The notes beneath the pieces are model-generated. The model was not told the origin of the DNA. It ran no database searches and worked only from the letters and a program-made list of their open reading frames with translations. A stretch of 64,000 bases of DNA from Frondihabitans sp. PhB188 (GTDB lineage Bacteria; Actinomycetota; Actinomycetes; Actinomycetales; Microbacteriaceae): NCBI RefSeq assembly GCF_003752365.1, contig NZ_RJUO01000002.1, positions 62,001-126,000 of the forward strand, read 5' to 3'. Numbering within the stretch: the first letter of the stretch is position 1; each line of letters begins with the position of its first letter. Positions 8,787-17,319 of this stretch are shown piece by piece. The translations under genes and the position numbers were made by a program.

Positions 8787-9452
8787 TCACCGAACCAGCA
8801 CGCCGATTCTCGCTGCGAGGATCGGGGCGAGCAGCTGGAGCTGGAGGTCGTCGATGACGGCGCCGCCGAGGTCGTCGACCCCGTCGATCCGGTCGAAGGT
8901 CGCGCCGCGCAGGTCGACCGACGACAACCGGGCGCCGGTCACGTCGAGGGTGCCGATGCGGCAGTCGAGCAGGGCGACCCGCGTCGCAGAGACGCCGCCG
9001 AGATCGAGCTCGGTGATCGAGCAGTTCTCGATGACGACGTCGGTCAGCTTGGACGACCGCAGGTTGAGGTAGTCGATCTTGCCGCCTGAGATCCGCACCG
9101 ACTCGAGCTCGGAGTCGAACAGCTCGGCAGACCCCCAGCGCGGACGGTCGAACCGCACGGCCCGCCAGTAGGTGCGTGACGCCTTCAGCTCGGGCGCGAA
9201 CGACTCGACGAGCACCGACTCGGTGAAGCGGCTGCCGCGCAGCCGGGCGCCGGTCAGCGTCAGCTGCTCGAACACGCACTCGCTGAACCGCGAGCCCTCG
9301 AGGTCGTACTCGGTGAGGTCGCCGCCGGTGAACCGCTCGGCGTCGTGCGACTCGCGTGAGCCCAGCTCTTCGGCCGCGGAGTCGTCGAGACCCTGCGGAT
9401 CGGGTTCGTCGAGACGCGGCGCCTCGAACTCGGTCTTCTTCTTGCTGGCCAT
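8787..9452 (-). CDS. Pentapeptide-repeat protein
   Basis: 221 residues with A(D/N)LxX-type pentapeptides over about residues 45-200, for example LTGARLRGSRFTES, SKLTDVVIENCSI, and LDVTGARLSSVDLRGATFD. Such proteins fold as a right-handed quadrilateral beta helix; some mimic DNA and protect gyrase (MfpA/Qnr), most have unknown roles. The N terminus MASKKKTEFEAPRLDEPD is charged. Start ATG at 9452: TACCCT on the minus strand (9464-9459) is six bases before it and no Shine-Dalgarno sequence exists. Its promoter interlocks with that of the divergent PabC-like gene. Confidence 0.88.
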   Translation of the reverse strand: MASKKKTEFEAPRLDEPDPQGLDDSAAEELGSRESHDAERFTGGDLTEYDLEGSRFSECVFEQLTLTGARLRGSRFTESVLVESFAPELKASRTYWRAVRFDRPRWGSAELFDSELESVRISGGKIDYLNLRSSKLTDVVIENCSITELDLGGVSATRVALLDCRIGTLDVTGARLSSVDLRGATFDRIDGVDDLGGAVIDDLQLQLLAPILAARIGVLVR

Positions 9453-9474
9453 GCCAGAAGGGTAGCGTCGGGGT
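9453..9474. promoter_or_regulatory. Interlocked divergent leaderless promoters
   Basis: Only 22 bases separate two divergent start codons. On the plus strand TAGCGT (9463-9468) is six bases before ATG 9475; on the minus strand TACCCT (9464-9459) is six bases before ATG 9452. The two -10 boxes share the TA step at 9463-9464, so each -35 region must lie inside the other gene. Confidence 0.75.
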
Positions 9475-10335
9475 ATGACATCGCCAGTGCTGCTGATCAT
9501 CGACCCCGCCGGAACCATCGCGACCGCCGACCCCGACGCCCCGCAGGTGTCGGTCCTCGACCTGGGCGTGACGCGCGGGGACGGCGTCTTCGAGAGCATC
9601 GGCGTCGTCGGCGGCCGAGCCCAGGCCCTCGAGCCGCACCTGACGCGCCTCGCGAGGTCGGCGGCGATGCTCGACCTCCCGGTGCCCGACCTCGACGTCT
9701 GGCGCGAGGCCGTGCTGCGGAGCATCGAGCTGGCCGACGACACCGCGCCCGAGCTGCTCGTCAAGCTCGTCTACACCCGCGGCATCGAGGGGTCGGCGTC
9801 AGCGGCGCCCACCGGCTGGGTGCACCTGTTCGAGGCGGGTGGCTTCGATGAGGAGCGCACGGCGGGGATCGCCGTCGTCACCCTCGACCGCGGCTACCGG
9901 AGCGACGTCCGCGACACCTCGCCGTGGCTGCTGCAGGGCGCGAAGACGCTCTCGTACGCCGTCAACAAGGCGGCGCTCCGCGAGGCCGCCCGCCGCGGGG
10001 CCGACGACGTGATCTTCGTGTCGACCGACGGCATCGTGCTCGAGGGGCCGAACTCGACGGTCATCGCACTCCTCGACGGGGTCTACGTGACCACGCCCGA
10101 CTCGCTCGGCGTGCTCGAGGGCACCACGCAGGCGGCGTTCTTCGCCGACGTCGAGTCACGGGGCGGCTCGACCGCCTACCGCGCCATCACCGTCGACGAG
10201 CTCCACGCCGCGACCGCCCTGTGGCTCGCCTCGTCAGGACGCCAGATCGCCCCGGTGGCCACCCTCGACGGCGAGCCGGTGGCGCAGGAACCGGCACTCA
10301 CCGCCGCCGGGGTCGAGGCTCTCCTGGCCCGCTAG
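9475..10335 (+). CDS. pabC: Class IV PLP aminotransferase, aminodeoxychorismate-lyase like
   Basis: Fold-type IV PLP enzyme of 286 residues. The start LLIIDPAGTI and the block VLDLGVTRGDGVFESIGV are typical; the PLP lysine is in LQGAKTLSYAVN; LEGPNSTV and GVLEGTTQ are the phosphate-binding loops. PabC cleaves 4-amino-4-deoxychorismate to p-aminobenzoate and pyruvate for folate synthesis; branched-chain or D-amino acid transaminases are close relatives, so the symbol is tentative. The start sits six bases behind TAGCGT without a ribosome-binding site. Confidence 0.8.
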   Translation: MTSPVLLIIDPAGTIATADPDAPQVSVLDLGVTRGDGVFESIGVVGGRAQALEPHLTRLARSAAMLDLPVPDLDVWREAVLRSIELADDTAPELLVKLVYTRGIEGSASAAPTGWVHLFEAGGFDEERTAGIAVVTLDRGYRSDVRDTSPWLLQGAKTLSYAVNKAALREAARRGADDVIFVSTDGIVLEGPNSTVIALLDGVYVTTPDSLGVLEGTTQAAFFADVESRGGSTAYRAITVDELHAATALWLASSGRQIAPVATLDGEPVAQEPALTAAGVEALLAR

Positions 10336-10371
10336 CCCCGTCCCTCTCCCCGCCCCGCCATTTCGAGCGGG

Positions 10372-11727
10372 TCAGCACTCGATGATGTTGACGGCGAGGC
10401 CGGCCGCCGAGGTCTCCTTGTAGTTCGCCGACATGTCGCGCCCGGTCTGGCGCATGGTCTCGACGACGGTGTCGAGGCTGACGAAGTGCGACCCGTCGCC
10501 GAGGAGGGCGAGCCGGGCGGCGGAGACCGCCGTTCCTGCCGCGATCGCATTGCGCTCGATGCAGGGCACCTGCACGAACCCGCCGACCGGGTCGCAGGTC
10601 AGGCCGAGGTGATGCTCCATGGCGATCTCGGCCGCGTTCTCGATCTGGCGCCACGAGCCGCCGAGCACCGCGGTCAGGCCGGCGGCGGCCATCGACGACG
10701 CCGACCCGACCTCGCCCTGGCAGCCGGCCTCGGCTCCTGAGATGGAGGCGTTGCGCTTGTAGAGCGAGCCGATCACGGCGGCGGTCAGGAGGTAGTCGCG
10801 CACGACGGCGGCGCGCTCGATGCCGAGGAAGCGGATCGCGTAGAGGCCGACGGCGGGGATGATCCCGGCGGCTCCGTTGGTGGGTGCCGTCACGACCCGG
10901 CCGCCGCCCGCGTTCTCCTCGTTGACGGCGAGCGCGAACGCCTGCAGCCAGCGAGCCGGGGCATCGAGGTCGGTCGCCGACACCTCGGACAGGCGCGCGG
11001 CCACGTCGGCGGCTCGCCGGGGCACCTTCATCCAGCCGGGGAGCACGCCGGTCGCGGTCAAGCCGGCGTCGATGCACGCCTCCATCGCCGCCCAGCGCGC
11101 TTCGAGCCCGGCGACCACGGCGTCGGCCCCGTGCAGGGCGACCTCGTTGCGCCAGGCGATGTCGGCGATCGGGGCGTCGTGCTCGTCGCAGAGCGCCAGC
11201 AGCTCGGCGGCCGTGTCGAAGCCGAGAGGGGCCTCGCGGTCGGGAAGCGCCTGGTCGGGCTCGCCCTCCCTGACGACGAACCCGCCGCCGACCGAGTAGT
11301 AGACGTCGCGGCGCACCGTCTCGCCCGTCGTCGAGCGCACCTCGAACGAGAGCGCGTTGGGGTGCGCCGGCAGGCGCGTGAGGGGTGCGAGACGCACACC
11401 GGCGAACCCCACCTCGCCGACGCCGTCGAGAGGCAGCGTGCCGGTGGTCCGCTCGGCCAGCCCGCGCACGGCCGCCGGGTCGCACGTCTCGGGATCGAGC
11501 CCCATCAGCCCGCCGATCACCGCGTCGGGCGTGCCGTGGCCGATCCCGGTCGCCGCGAGCGATCCGTACAGCGTCACCTCGAGCGCCTCCACGGAGCCCG
11601 GGGCGCAGGAACCCGCCACCTCGCCGGCGAACCTCCGCCCCGCGCGCATCGGCCCCACCGTGTGCGACGAGGAGGGGCCGATACCGACGGAGAATAAGTC
11701 GAGCGCCGAGACATACGTCGAAGACAT
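10372..11727 (-). CDS. sdaA: L-serine ammonia-lyase (iron-sulfur type)
   Basis: Converts L-serine to pyruvate and ammonia with a [4Fe-4S] cluster. The 451 residues are the single-chain form, beta domain then alpha domain. N terminus: SALDLFSVGIGPSSSHTVGPMRAG, conserved in SDH. Cluster cysteines are visible in GAEAGCQGEVGSA, in TCDPVGGFVQVPC, and near the C terminus IIEC. Start ATG 11727 lies six bases behind TAGCCT on the minus strand, a leaderless arrangement. It is a single-gene unit. Confidence 0.94.
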   Translation of the reverse strand: MSSTYVSALDLFSVGIGPSSSHTVGPMRAGRRFAGEVAGSCAPGSVEALEVTLYGSLAATGIGHGTPDAVIGGLMGLDPETCDPAAVRGLAERTTGTLPLDGVGEVGFAGVRLAPLTRLPAHPNALSFEVRSTTGETVRRDVYYSVGGGFVVREGEPDQALPDREAPLGFDTAAELLALCDEHDAPIADIAWRNEVALHGADAVVAGLEARWAAMEACIDAGLTATGVLPGWMKVPRRAADVAARLSEVSATDLDAPARWLQAFALAVNEENAGGGRVVTAPTNGAAGIIPAVGLYAIRFLGIERAAVVRDYLLTAAVIGSLYKRNASISGAEAGCQGEVGSASSMAAAGLTAVLGGSWRQIENAAEIAMEHHLGLTCDPVGGFVQVPCIERNAIAAGTAVSAARLALLGDGSHFVSLDTVVETMRQTGRDMSANYKETSAAGLAVNIIEC

Positions 11728-11800
11728 GCTCCGAGGCTACCCTTGCCGCGCGGCAGGTTTTCGGGCGGGGCGGCGGGACGGCCGAAGCGGAGCGCAGGAA

Positions 11801-12286
11801 CTACCCCGCCGCCGCTCCCCCGCGCCCGTGCTCGCGCATCGCGTCGCCCATCTCGCCCAGGAACCGCGTCACCGCGTCGAGCTCGTCGGGCGAGTAGCTG
11901 GCCATGACGTCGTCGGTGAGGCGTCCGAGCGGGGCGAAGAAGCCGCGTGCCACGTCGCGGGCGGGCTCGGCGAAATGGACGCGCACGATCCGCCGATCCT
12001 GCTCATCGCGCGTTCTCACGACGTGCCCCGCCTTGGCGAGCCGGTCGATGATGCCGGTCGCCGCCCCGGAGGTCAGGTCGAGCGCCTCGGCGATGCCGCC
12101 GGGCGTGGCCGGCGAGCCGGCGTCCTGCTGGTGCATCACGTAGAGGAGTGCGTCGAGGTCGCTCGACGAGAGTCCGTGCTGTGTCGAGAACGCGGTGGCG
12201 ACGTGACGCGACTCGGTCATGAGCACCTGCAGGCGCATGACGATCTCGGCGCGCCGACCGGAGTCGGGTCGTGTGCTCGGGTTCAT
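11801..12286 (-). CDS. MarR-family regulator of the adjacent exporter
   Basis: 161-residue winged-helix protein. HTH core: LDALLYVMHQQDAGSPATPGGIAEALDLTSGAATGIIDRLAKAG, wing RDEQDRRIVRVHF. The C-terminal dimer helices include LGRLTDDVMASYSPDELDAV. Start ATG 12286 has GAGGAGG nine bases upstream on the minus strand. It is divergent from an MMPL exporter, and a strong double dyad lies between them, so it most likely represses both genes until an exported compound binds (inference from the standard MarR-exporter arrangement). Confidence 0.9.
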   Translation of the reverse strand: MNPSTRPDSGRRAEIVMRLQVLMTESRHVATAFSTQHGLSSSDLDALLYVMHQQDAGSPATPGGIAEALDLTSGAATGIIDRLAKAGHVVRTRDEQDRRIVRVHFAEPARDVARGFFAPLGRLTDDVMASYSPDELDAVTRFLGEMGDAMREHGRGGAAAG

Positions 12287-12326
12287 CGGGAGAACCTCCT
12301 CGTTGCAGAATCTACCGGAACGGAGT

Positions 12327-12363
12327 AGAAGTCTTAGCATCTAGACTTCTCAGTGACTAAGAC
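12327..12363. promoter_or_regulatory. Probable MarR operator (two overlapping dyads)
   Basis: AGAAGTCT at 12327-12334 and its complement AGACTTCT at 12343-12350 flank an eight-base spacer. A second dyad, GTCTTAG at 12331-12337 and CTAAGAC at 12357-12363, overlaps it. The right end contains TAAGAC, six bases before the exporter's TTG, so a bound repressor would cover that promoter. Confidence 0.8.
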
Positions 12364-12369
12364 ATCGAT

Positions 12370-14451
12370 TTGCTGAAGGATCTCATCATTCGCCGTTTCT
12401 CCGCCGTCTTCCGCTCCCGCCGCAGCTCCTGGCTCGTCCTGGGGCTGACCGCCATCGCCGTCGCCCTGCTCTTCGCCTTCCTGCCGAAGCCGGCCTCCGA
12501 CTCGTACCCGCCGTCGGGCCTGCCCTCCAGCGCCGAGTCGGCGAAGGTGTCGGCCCTGCTCGCGGCGTTCCCCTCCGCCGACACGACCGTCGGAATCGTG
12601 GTCTACGACCGTGGCGGCGACGATCTGACCGCTGCCGACCGCACCGCGATCGCCGAGCGCGCCACCGCCCTCGCGACGCTCTCGACCACACCCGAGGCCG
12701 TCCGCCCGCAGTTCAGCGACGATGGCTCGGCAGCCCTGGTCGCGGTGCCCGTCTCGTCGTCCGACGACGTCGGCACGCCCGCGGCCGACCTCCGCACCGC
12801 GGCCGCCAAGTCGCTCCCGTCCGGCCTGACGGCTCAGCTCACCGGCCCGGTGGGGTTCCAGGACGACGTCAGCAACTCGTTCGCCGGCGCCGACTTCCGG
12901 CTGCTTCTCGTGACGGTGCTGGTGGTCGCCGCCCTCCTGATCATCACCTACCGCAGCCCGGTGCTCTGGATCGTGCCGCTCGCCGTCGTCGGCACTGCCG
13001 ACGGGCTCGCCGGGGTGGTCGTCAAGGCCCTCGCCGAGCCGCTCGGCCTCACCGTCGACGCCTCGATCTCGGGCATCCTGTCGGTCCTCGTCTTCGGGGC
13101 GGGCACCAACTATGCCCTTCTGCTCGTCGCCCGGTACCGCGAGGAGCTCACCCGCACCCCCGACCGCTTCGCCGCGATGCGCACTGCCGTGACGAGCGCG
13201 GGGCCGGCCATCGCCGCCAGCGGGGGGACGGTGGCGCTCAGCCTCCTGACCCTGCTGCTCGCCACCCTGTCGACCAACCGCGCTCTCGGCTTCGCCTGCG
13301 CCGTCGGCGTGGTCGTCGCGATCCTGTTCGCCCTCGTCGCCCTCCCCGCGGCCCTGGTGATCTGCGGACGTCGCCTGTTCTGGCCGTTCATCCCCCGCGT
13401 CGCCGACACGGCTCCCGAGACGGGCGATACTCCGCGCGGATTCTGGGCCGGTCTCGGCACCCGCGTCTCGCATCGACCCGTCGTCGTCTCCGTCGTGGCC
13501 GTCGTCGGCCTCGGGGTCCTGGCGCTCGGACTGTCGGGATACGCCGTCGGCCTCTCGCAGACGGCGCAGCTGCTCGGCGACCCGGCCAGCGTGACAGCGC
13601 AGAAGGTCATCGACCGCTCGTTCTCGGCGGGCCTGACCAGCCGCACGACCGTCCTCGCTCCGACCTCGGTCGCCGATGACGCCACGGAGCTGGCGAAGGG
13701 CACGACCGGCGTCTCGAGCGCGGCGGCCGGCGACGCCCACGCCGGACGCACCGAGATCAGCGTCTCGCTCACGGCCGAGCCCGAGAGCGACGCCGCGTTC
13801 CGCACCATCGAGCGGCTGCGCGACGGCTATGCCGACGGCGACGGCTCTCTGGCGCAGACTCTCGTCGGCGGGACCGATGCGACCGCCCTCGACACCCAGA
13901 ACGCCGCGAACCACGACCAGGACCTCGTCATCCCGATCATCCTGGCCATCGTCTTCGTGGTGCTGCTCCTGCTCCTGCGGTCGCTCGTCGCGCCGATCCT
14001 CCTGATCGCGAGCGTCCTGGCCACGTTCTTCGCCAGCCTCGGCGCCTCGACGTTCCTGTTCACGCACGTCTTCGGCTTCGACGCGCTCGACTCGTCGGTG
14101 ACGCTGTTCGCATTCCTCTTCCTGGTGGCGCTCGGCGTCGACTACAACATCTTCCTGACGACGCGGGCGCGCGAGGAGTCCGCCCTGCACGGCACCCGCC
14201 CCGGGATGATCCGCGCCCTCTCGTCGACCGGGGCCGTGATCACGAGCGCCGGCGTGCTGCTGGCCGCCGTCTTCGCCGTGCTCGGAGTGCTGCCGGTCGT
14301 CGCCCTGACCCAGGTCGGGATCATCGTCTGCATCGGCGTGCTGCTCGACACCCTCGTGGTGCGGACCGTGCTCGTGCCCGCGCTCGTCTTCGTCACCGGC
14401 AACGCGTTCTGGTGGCCGTCGCGGCCGCACCACGGGGCGCACATGCGCTGA
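12370..14451 (+). CDS. MMPL/RND-superfamily membrane exporter
   Basis: 693-residue transporter with the duplicated RND layout: one TM helix near residues 15-35, an extracytoplasmic loop (about 40-165), five TM helices (170-340), then the repeat with a second loop (about 400-515) and five more TM helices. Conserved points are FGAGTNYALLLVARYREEL and LGVDYNIFLTTRAREE in the halves. Such pumps export lipids, siderophores or drugs. I accept the TTG at 12370 because TAAGAC is six bases upstream and similarity begins at MLKDLIIRRF. Divergent from its MarR regulator. Confidence 0.9.
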   Translation: MLKDLIIRRFSAVFRSRRSSWLVLGLTAIAVALLFAFLPKPASDSYPPSGLPSSAESAKVSALLAAFPSADTTVGIVVYDRGGDDLTAADRTAIAERATALATLSTTPEAVRPQFSDDGSAALVAVPVSSSDDVGTPAADLRTAAAKSLPSGLTAQLTGPVGFQDDVSNSFAGADFRLLLVTVLVVAALLIITYRSPVLWIVPLAVVGTADGLAGVVVKALAEPLGLTVDASISGILSVLVFGAGTNYALLLVARYREELTRTPDRFAAMRTAVTSAGPAIAASGGTVALSLLTLLLATLSTNRALGFACAVGVVVAILFALVALPAALVICGRRLFWPFIPRVADTAPETGDTPRGFWAGLGTRVSHRPVVVSVVAVVGLGVLALGLSGYAVGLSQTAQLLGDPASVTAQKVIDRSFSAGLTSRTTVLAPTSVADDATELAKGTTGVSSAAAGDAHAGRTEISVSLTAEPESDAAFRTIERLRDGYADGDGSLAQTLVGGTDATALDTQNAANHDQDLVIPIILAIVFVVLLLLLRSLVAPILLIASVLATFFASLGASTFLFTHVFGFDALDSSVTLFAFLFLVALGVDYNIFLTTRAREESALHGTRPGMIRALSSTGAVITSAGVLLAAVFAVLGVLPVVALTQVGIIVCIGVLLDTLVVRTVLVPALVFVTGNAFWWPSRPHHGAHMR

Positions 14452-14475
14452 GAGGCGGACGGACGCCGATCGACG

Positions 14476-14996
14476 TCAGGCGGCGCCGACCGACAGGTCG
14501 AGCTCTCGCCCGAGGTACCGGGCGAAGTCGGCCGCCCGCCGCTCGACCCCGGCCACGACCCGGGCGAAGCGCTCCGGCCTCAGCGAGGCCGTGCGATCGG
14601 CGTACCCGAGCAGGAACTCGTCGAACGCCCCGAGCAGCCGCACGTCGCCGCGACGAACCGGCGACGCCGTGCCACCCGGGGGCTCGAGGTCGCCGCCGTC
14701 GACGGCCACGCCGCCGAGCGAGGCCGCCCGAGCAGCTCGGTGAGCCAGCGCAGGTCGTCGCGGGCGGCGAACATGAGGGTGCCGCGCATCGGCCAGGAGC
14801 GCACGATGGCGCCCGAGTCGAGGGCCGCATCGACGTCGGCGAGCGAACCGGTCGAGCGGAGCGCCAGGGCCCATTTGACCGCATGGAGATCCTGCGCCTG
14901 GAGGGCCAGCAAGCCCGACGCCGCCTCGGGGACGCTCGAGAATCCGCGCCCGGCGACACCCTGAGCGCGCAGGCGGCGTCGAGCGACCTCGGTCAT
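14476..14996 (-). pseudogene. Remnant of a winged-helix HTH_42 (AlkZ-like) gene
   Basis: The first about 100 codons from ATG 14996 read as the N terminus of the HTH_42 family: LLALQAQDLHAVKWALALRS, IVRSWPMRGTLMF and DDLRWLTELL. That frame then turns into Arg/Ser-rich nonsense and stops at 14580. The family's C terminus, VRLLGAFDEFLLGYADRTASL, appears in another frame ending at 14476. Intact members have about 350-400 residues, so some 200 central residues are missing as well as the frame. An internal deletion with frameshift is the simplest reading. Some relatives are DNA glycosylases that unhook crosslinks. The start still has CAAGCT six bases upstream. Confidence 0.75.
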
Positions 14997-15135
14997 GGCC
15001 ACAGCTTGTCACTGGCCGCCGACCGGGCGCTCGGCCGTGAACCTGCCAATCCGCCTGCCCCGGGTCGGAACGCGCTGCAAGCGCCGTAGCCTCGGGGGCC
15101 ACGGAACCGCACAGGTTCTGAACGGAGGCACCACC

Positions 15136-15273
15136 ATGGCCGACAAATCCGCCCGCAAGGACACCGCGAAACCCGCCGCCCGCTCCCTCAAGGAGAAGCG
15201 CCTCGACAAGAAGGAGAAGGCGGCCAGGACCTCGTTCAACGAGGACGTCGTCTCGAAGGTCAAGAAGAGGTAG
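15136..15273 (+). CDS. Small lysine-rich protein
   Basis: 45-residue, highly basic protein, MADKSARKDTAKPAARSLKE at the N terminus and VVSKVKKR at the end, with a predicted charged helix LKEKRLDKKEKAA. GGAGG lies eight bases before the ATG, so translation is well supported. Similar short Lys/Ala-rich proteins are common in actinobacteria, without known function; nucleic-acid binding is possible from the charge alone (inference). Confidence 0.7.
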   Translation: MADKSARKDTAKPAARSLKEKRLDKKEKAARTSFNEDVVSKVKKR

Positions 15274-15365
15274 CGGCAACGGGGTACACCCCCGGGTGAC
15301 AGACGTGGCGGGTGTGATTTAGGCTCACCCCGCAGAGTCACTGTTGCCAGGGGAAGGCGCACGCC

Positions 15366-16811
15366 ATGATCACCGTCTCGTCCATTCGTTCTCGCGTCGG
15401 TGCCGTGGTGGTCGCCGCCGCCGCGGTCGGGGCGCTCGCCCTCGTGAGCGCCGCCCCGGCCAGCGCGGCCGAGGCCGGCGCGTGGGGCACCTTCACCGTG
15501 GCCGGCTCCAGCAAGGCGTACACCGGCACGATGTCTCTCCCGGGCGGCTTCCCCGAGACGACCTTCACGAGCACGTCGAGCGCGGCCACGACCCCGAGCG
15601 GAGTGTCCACGTGGCAGGCGAACGTGACCCCGGTGGGCGAGGTCTACGGCACCAGCCGCGGCAAGCCCTACCTGAACCAGCGACCGAACGCGAACAACGC
15701 CGCGTCGCCCGCGGTCACCACCTACACGTTCGCGAGTCCGACCCCCGCCTCGGGCTGGTCGTTCGTCGTCGGGGACATCGACGCCGATGCCGCGACCATC
15801 ACCGCGACCGATGTGAACGGCGACGCCGTCCCGGTCGACGCGCTCGGGTTCCAGGGCGCCTACAACTACTGCGACCGCGCGGGCGGCCCCTCGTGCGACG
15901 CCTCCAAGGCCCACGACCTCCCGACCTGGGACCCGGCTAGGGCCACGCTCACCGGAAACGCCACGGCCACCGACACCGAGGGCGCCTCGGGCTGGTTCAG
16001 CCCGTCCGTGCCCCTCGAGACCCTGACGATCACCTACCAGTGGCGCTCGGGCTTCCCCGTCTACCAGACCTGGTTCGCCACGAAGACGTTCGCTGCGTCC
16101 GGCGCCGTCCGCGTGAACGGTGCCGCCTACGGCGGCGCGAAGCTGACGATCCGCGACGCCTCCGGCACGGCGGTCGCGACGACCACGACGGCGGGCGACG
16201 GCACCTGGAGCGTGCCCGGCCTGGTCTCGACGAGCGGATACACGGTCTCCGTGGCCACTCCCCCGCAGGCAGCGGCCGCCGATCCGATCACATTCGACAC
16301 GCTCGACGCCGACACCCCCGGCCTGGACTTCGACTTCACGATCCCGCCGGTCGAGGTCACCGCCACCATCGTCACGCCCAGCGGAGAGCCTGCGGCCGAC
16401 ACCCCGATCGTGATCACCCGCGACGGCGACGACGCGCCGACCGCCACCACGACGACCGACGCCGACGGCGGATTCACGGCCGAGCTGCTGCCCGGCCAGC
16501 CGTACACGATCGTCGTCGACGGGGCTGACGACCAGCCGATCGAGTTCACGACGCCCACGACATCGGGCGCCCTCGCGAGACCGCTGGCCCAGCCCGCGGC
16601 GCCTGCTCCGCCGGCCCCGCCCGCGCCTCCGGTCTCAGGCTCTCCGGCCCCTTCTCCCACCCCGGTCATCGCGGGTGCCGCAGACGACCCGGCTGAACTG
16701 GCCATGACCGGCTCGGCCCCGCAGCTGCCGTTCGCCGCCGGCGGGCTGCTGCTCGCCGCGGGCGTGGCCCTGATGGTCGCCGCGAGGGTCCGGACGCGAC
16801 GCCGCCCGTAG
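15366..16811 (+). CDS. Secreted LAxTG-anchored surface protein
   Basis: 481 residues. Sec signal peptide at 1-35 (VGAVVVAAAAVGALALVSAAPASAAEA). An N-terminal beta-rich domain (about 36-245) holds GWSFVVGDIDADAATITATD, then two carboxypeptidase-regulatory/SpaA-like repeats (about 250-320 and 325-395) with the pattern DGTWSVPGL and DGGFTAELLPGQPYT, and a Pro/Ala-rich wall-spanning linker. The C terminus has L445-A-M-T-G449, a hydrophobic helix and RVRTRRRP: a class-E-sortase sorting signal. AGGGGAAGG precedes the ATG, and TAGGCT at 15320-15325 is a fair -10 box. A wall adhesin or structural protein (inference). Confidence 0.85.
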   Translation: MITVSSIRSRVGAVVVAAAAVGALALVSAAPASAAEAGAWGTFTVAGSSKAYTGTMSLPGGFPETTFTSTSSAATTPSGVSTWQANVTPVGEVYGTSRGKPYLNQRPNANNAASPAVTTYTFASPTPASGWSFVVGDIDADAATITATDVNGDAVPVDALGFQGAYNYCDRAGGPSCDASKAHDLPTWDPARATLTGNATATDTEGASGWFSPSVPLETLTITYQWRSGFPVYQTWFATKTFAASGAVRVNGAAYGGAKLTIRDASGTAVATTTTAGDGTWSVPGLVSTSGYTVSVATPPQAAAADPITFDTLDADTPGLDFDFTIPPVEVTATIVTPSGEPAADTPIVITRDGDDAPTATTTTDADGGFTAELLPGQPYTIVVDGADDQPIEFTTPTTSGALARPLAQPAAPAPPAPPAPPVSGSPAPSPTPVIAGAADDPAELAMTGSAPQLPFAAGGLLLAAGVALMVAARVRTRRRP

Positions 16812-16818
16812 GCCGCGC

Positions 16819-16885
16819 GACGGAGATCCTCGCCGCCGGCCTCCCCCGACGCCGATCGGCGGGGCTGGGGTAGAGGATCTCCGTC
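16819..16885. terminator. Bidirectional terminator hairpin
   Basis: GACGGAGATCCTC at 16819-16831 and its perfect complement at 16873-16885, with a G+C-rich loop that itself holds the palindrome CGCCGATCGGCG. It lies between the convergent wall-protein and 88-residue genes. There is no long T run. Confidence 0.7.
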
Positions 16886-16910
16886 GTCGCGAACGCCGAA
16901 GGGTGCGAGC

Positions 16911-17177
16911 TCAGTCGACGTACGACCCGGCGCCGCGAGCGCCGAGCGCATCGACCGACACGAACGTGCCGTCGGCGCGGCCGACCGCAGGAGCACCGGT
17001 GAAGGTGCCGGCGGGGCGTGCCGCGTACTCCGCGTCGACCACGACGTACGTGCCGGCGGGGTAGGCCGCGCGGGGCGAGGCCATGGTGCGAGCCGGACGA
17101 GCGGCGCGAGCCGCCTTGGCCGGACGGGTGCGGACCGAAGCGGTGCGCGGGAGACGGATGGAAGCGGTGTCGGACAT
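16911..17177 (-). CDS. Small protein with internal VDA repeats
   Basis: 88 residues, function not recognised. The first third is basic (RLPRTASVRTRPAKAARAAR). The rest is three degenerate copies of a short unit: PAGTYVVVDAEYA, then PAGTFTG, then DGTFVSVDALG and GAGSYVD. GAAGGAG lies eight bases before the ATG on the minus strand. The 5' leader contains an 8-bp hairpin (17203-17224). Small repeat proteins of this style occur in Microbacteriaceae; no role can be given. Confidence 0.65.
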   Translation of the reverse strand: MSDTASIRLPRTASVRTRPAKAARAARPARTMASPRAAYPAGTYVVVDAEYAARPAGTFTGAPAVGRADGTFVSVDALGARGAGSYVD

Positions 17178-17319
17178 GGTGCGACTCCTTCATTCGAAGG
17201 TCGGGGCCGCTCCGTCGCGGCCCCCGTGTGTCAAGGTGCTCGTCGAGCACCCACTGGCGGTGAGCTTACGCGGCACGCATCGGAGGACGCTCCGTGCTCC
17301 GCGTGGGTAGGGTGCAGGC

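Noticed and set aside
12334-14442. 702-codon open frame on the minus strand opposite the MMPL exporter
   Set aside because: Composition is Asp/Gly/Arg/Glu-rich antisense of high-G+C codons; no motif, and the plus-strand frame has clear TM helices and RND motifs.
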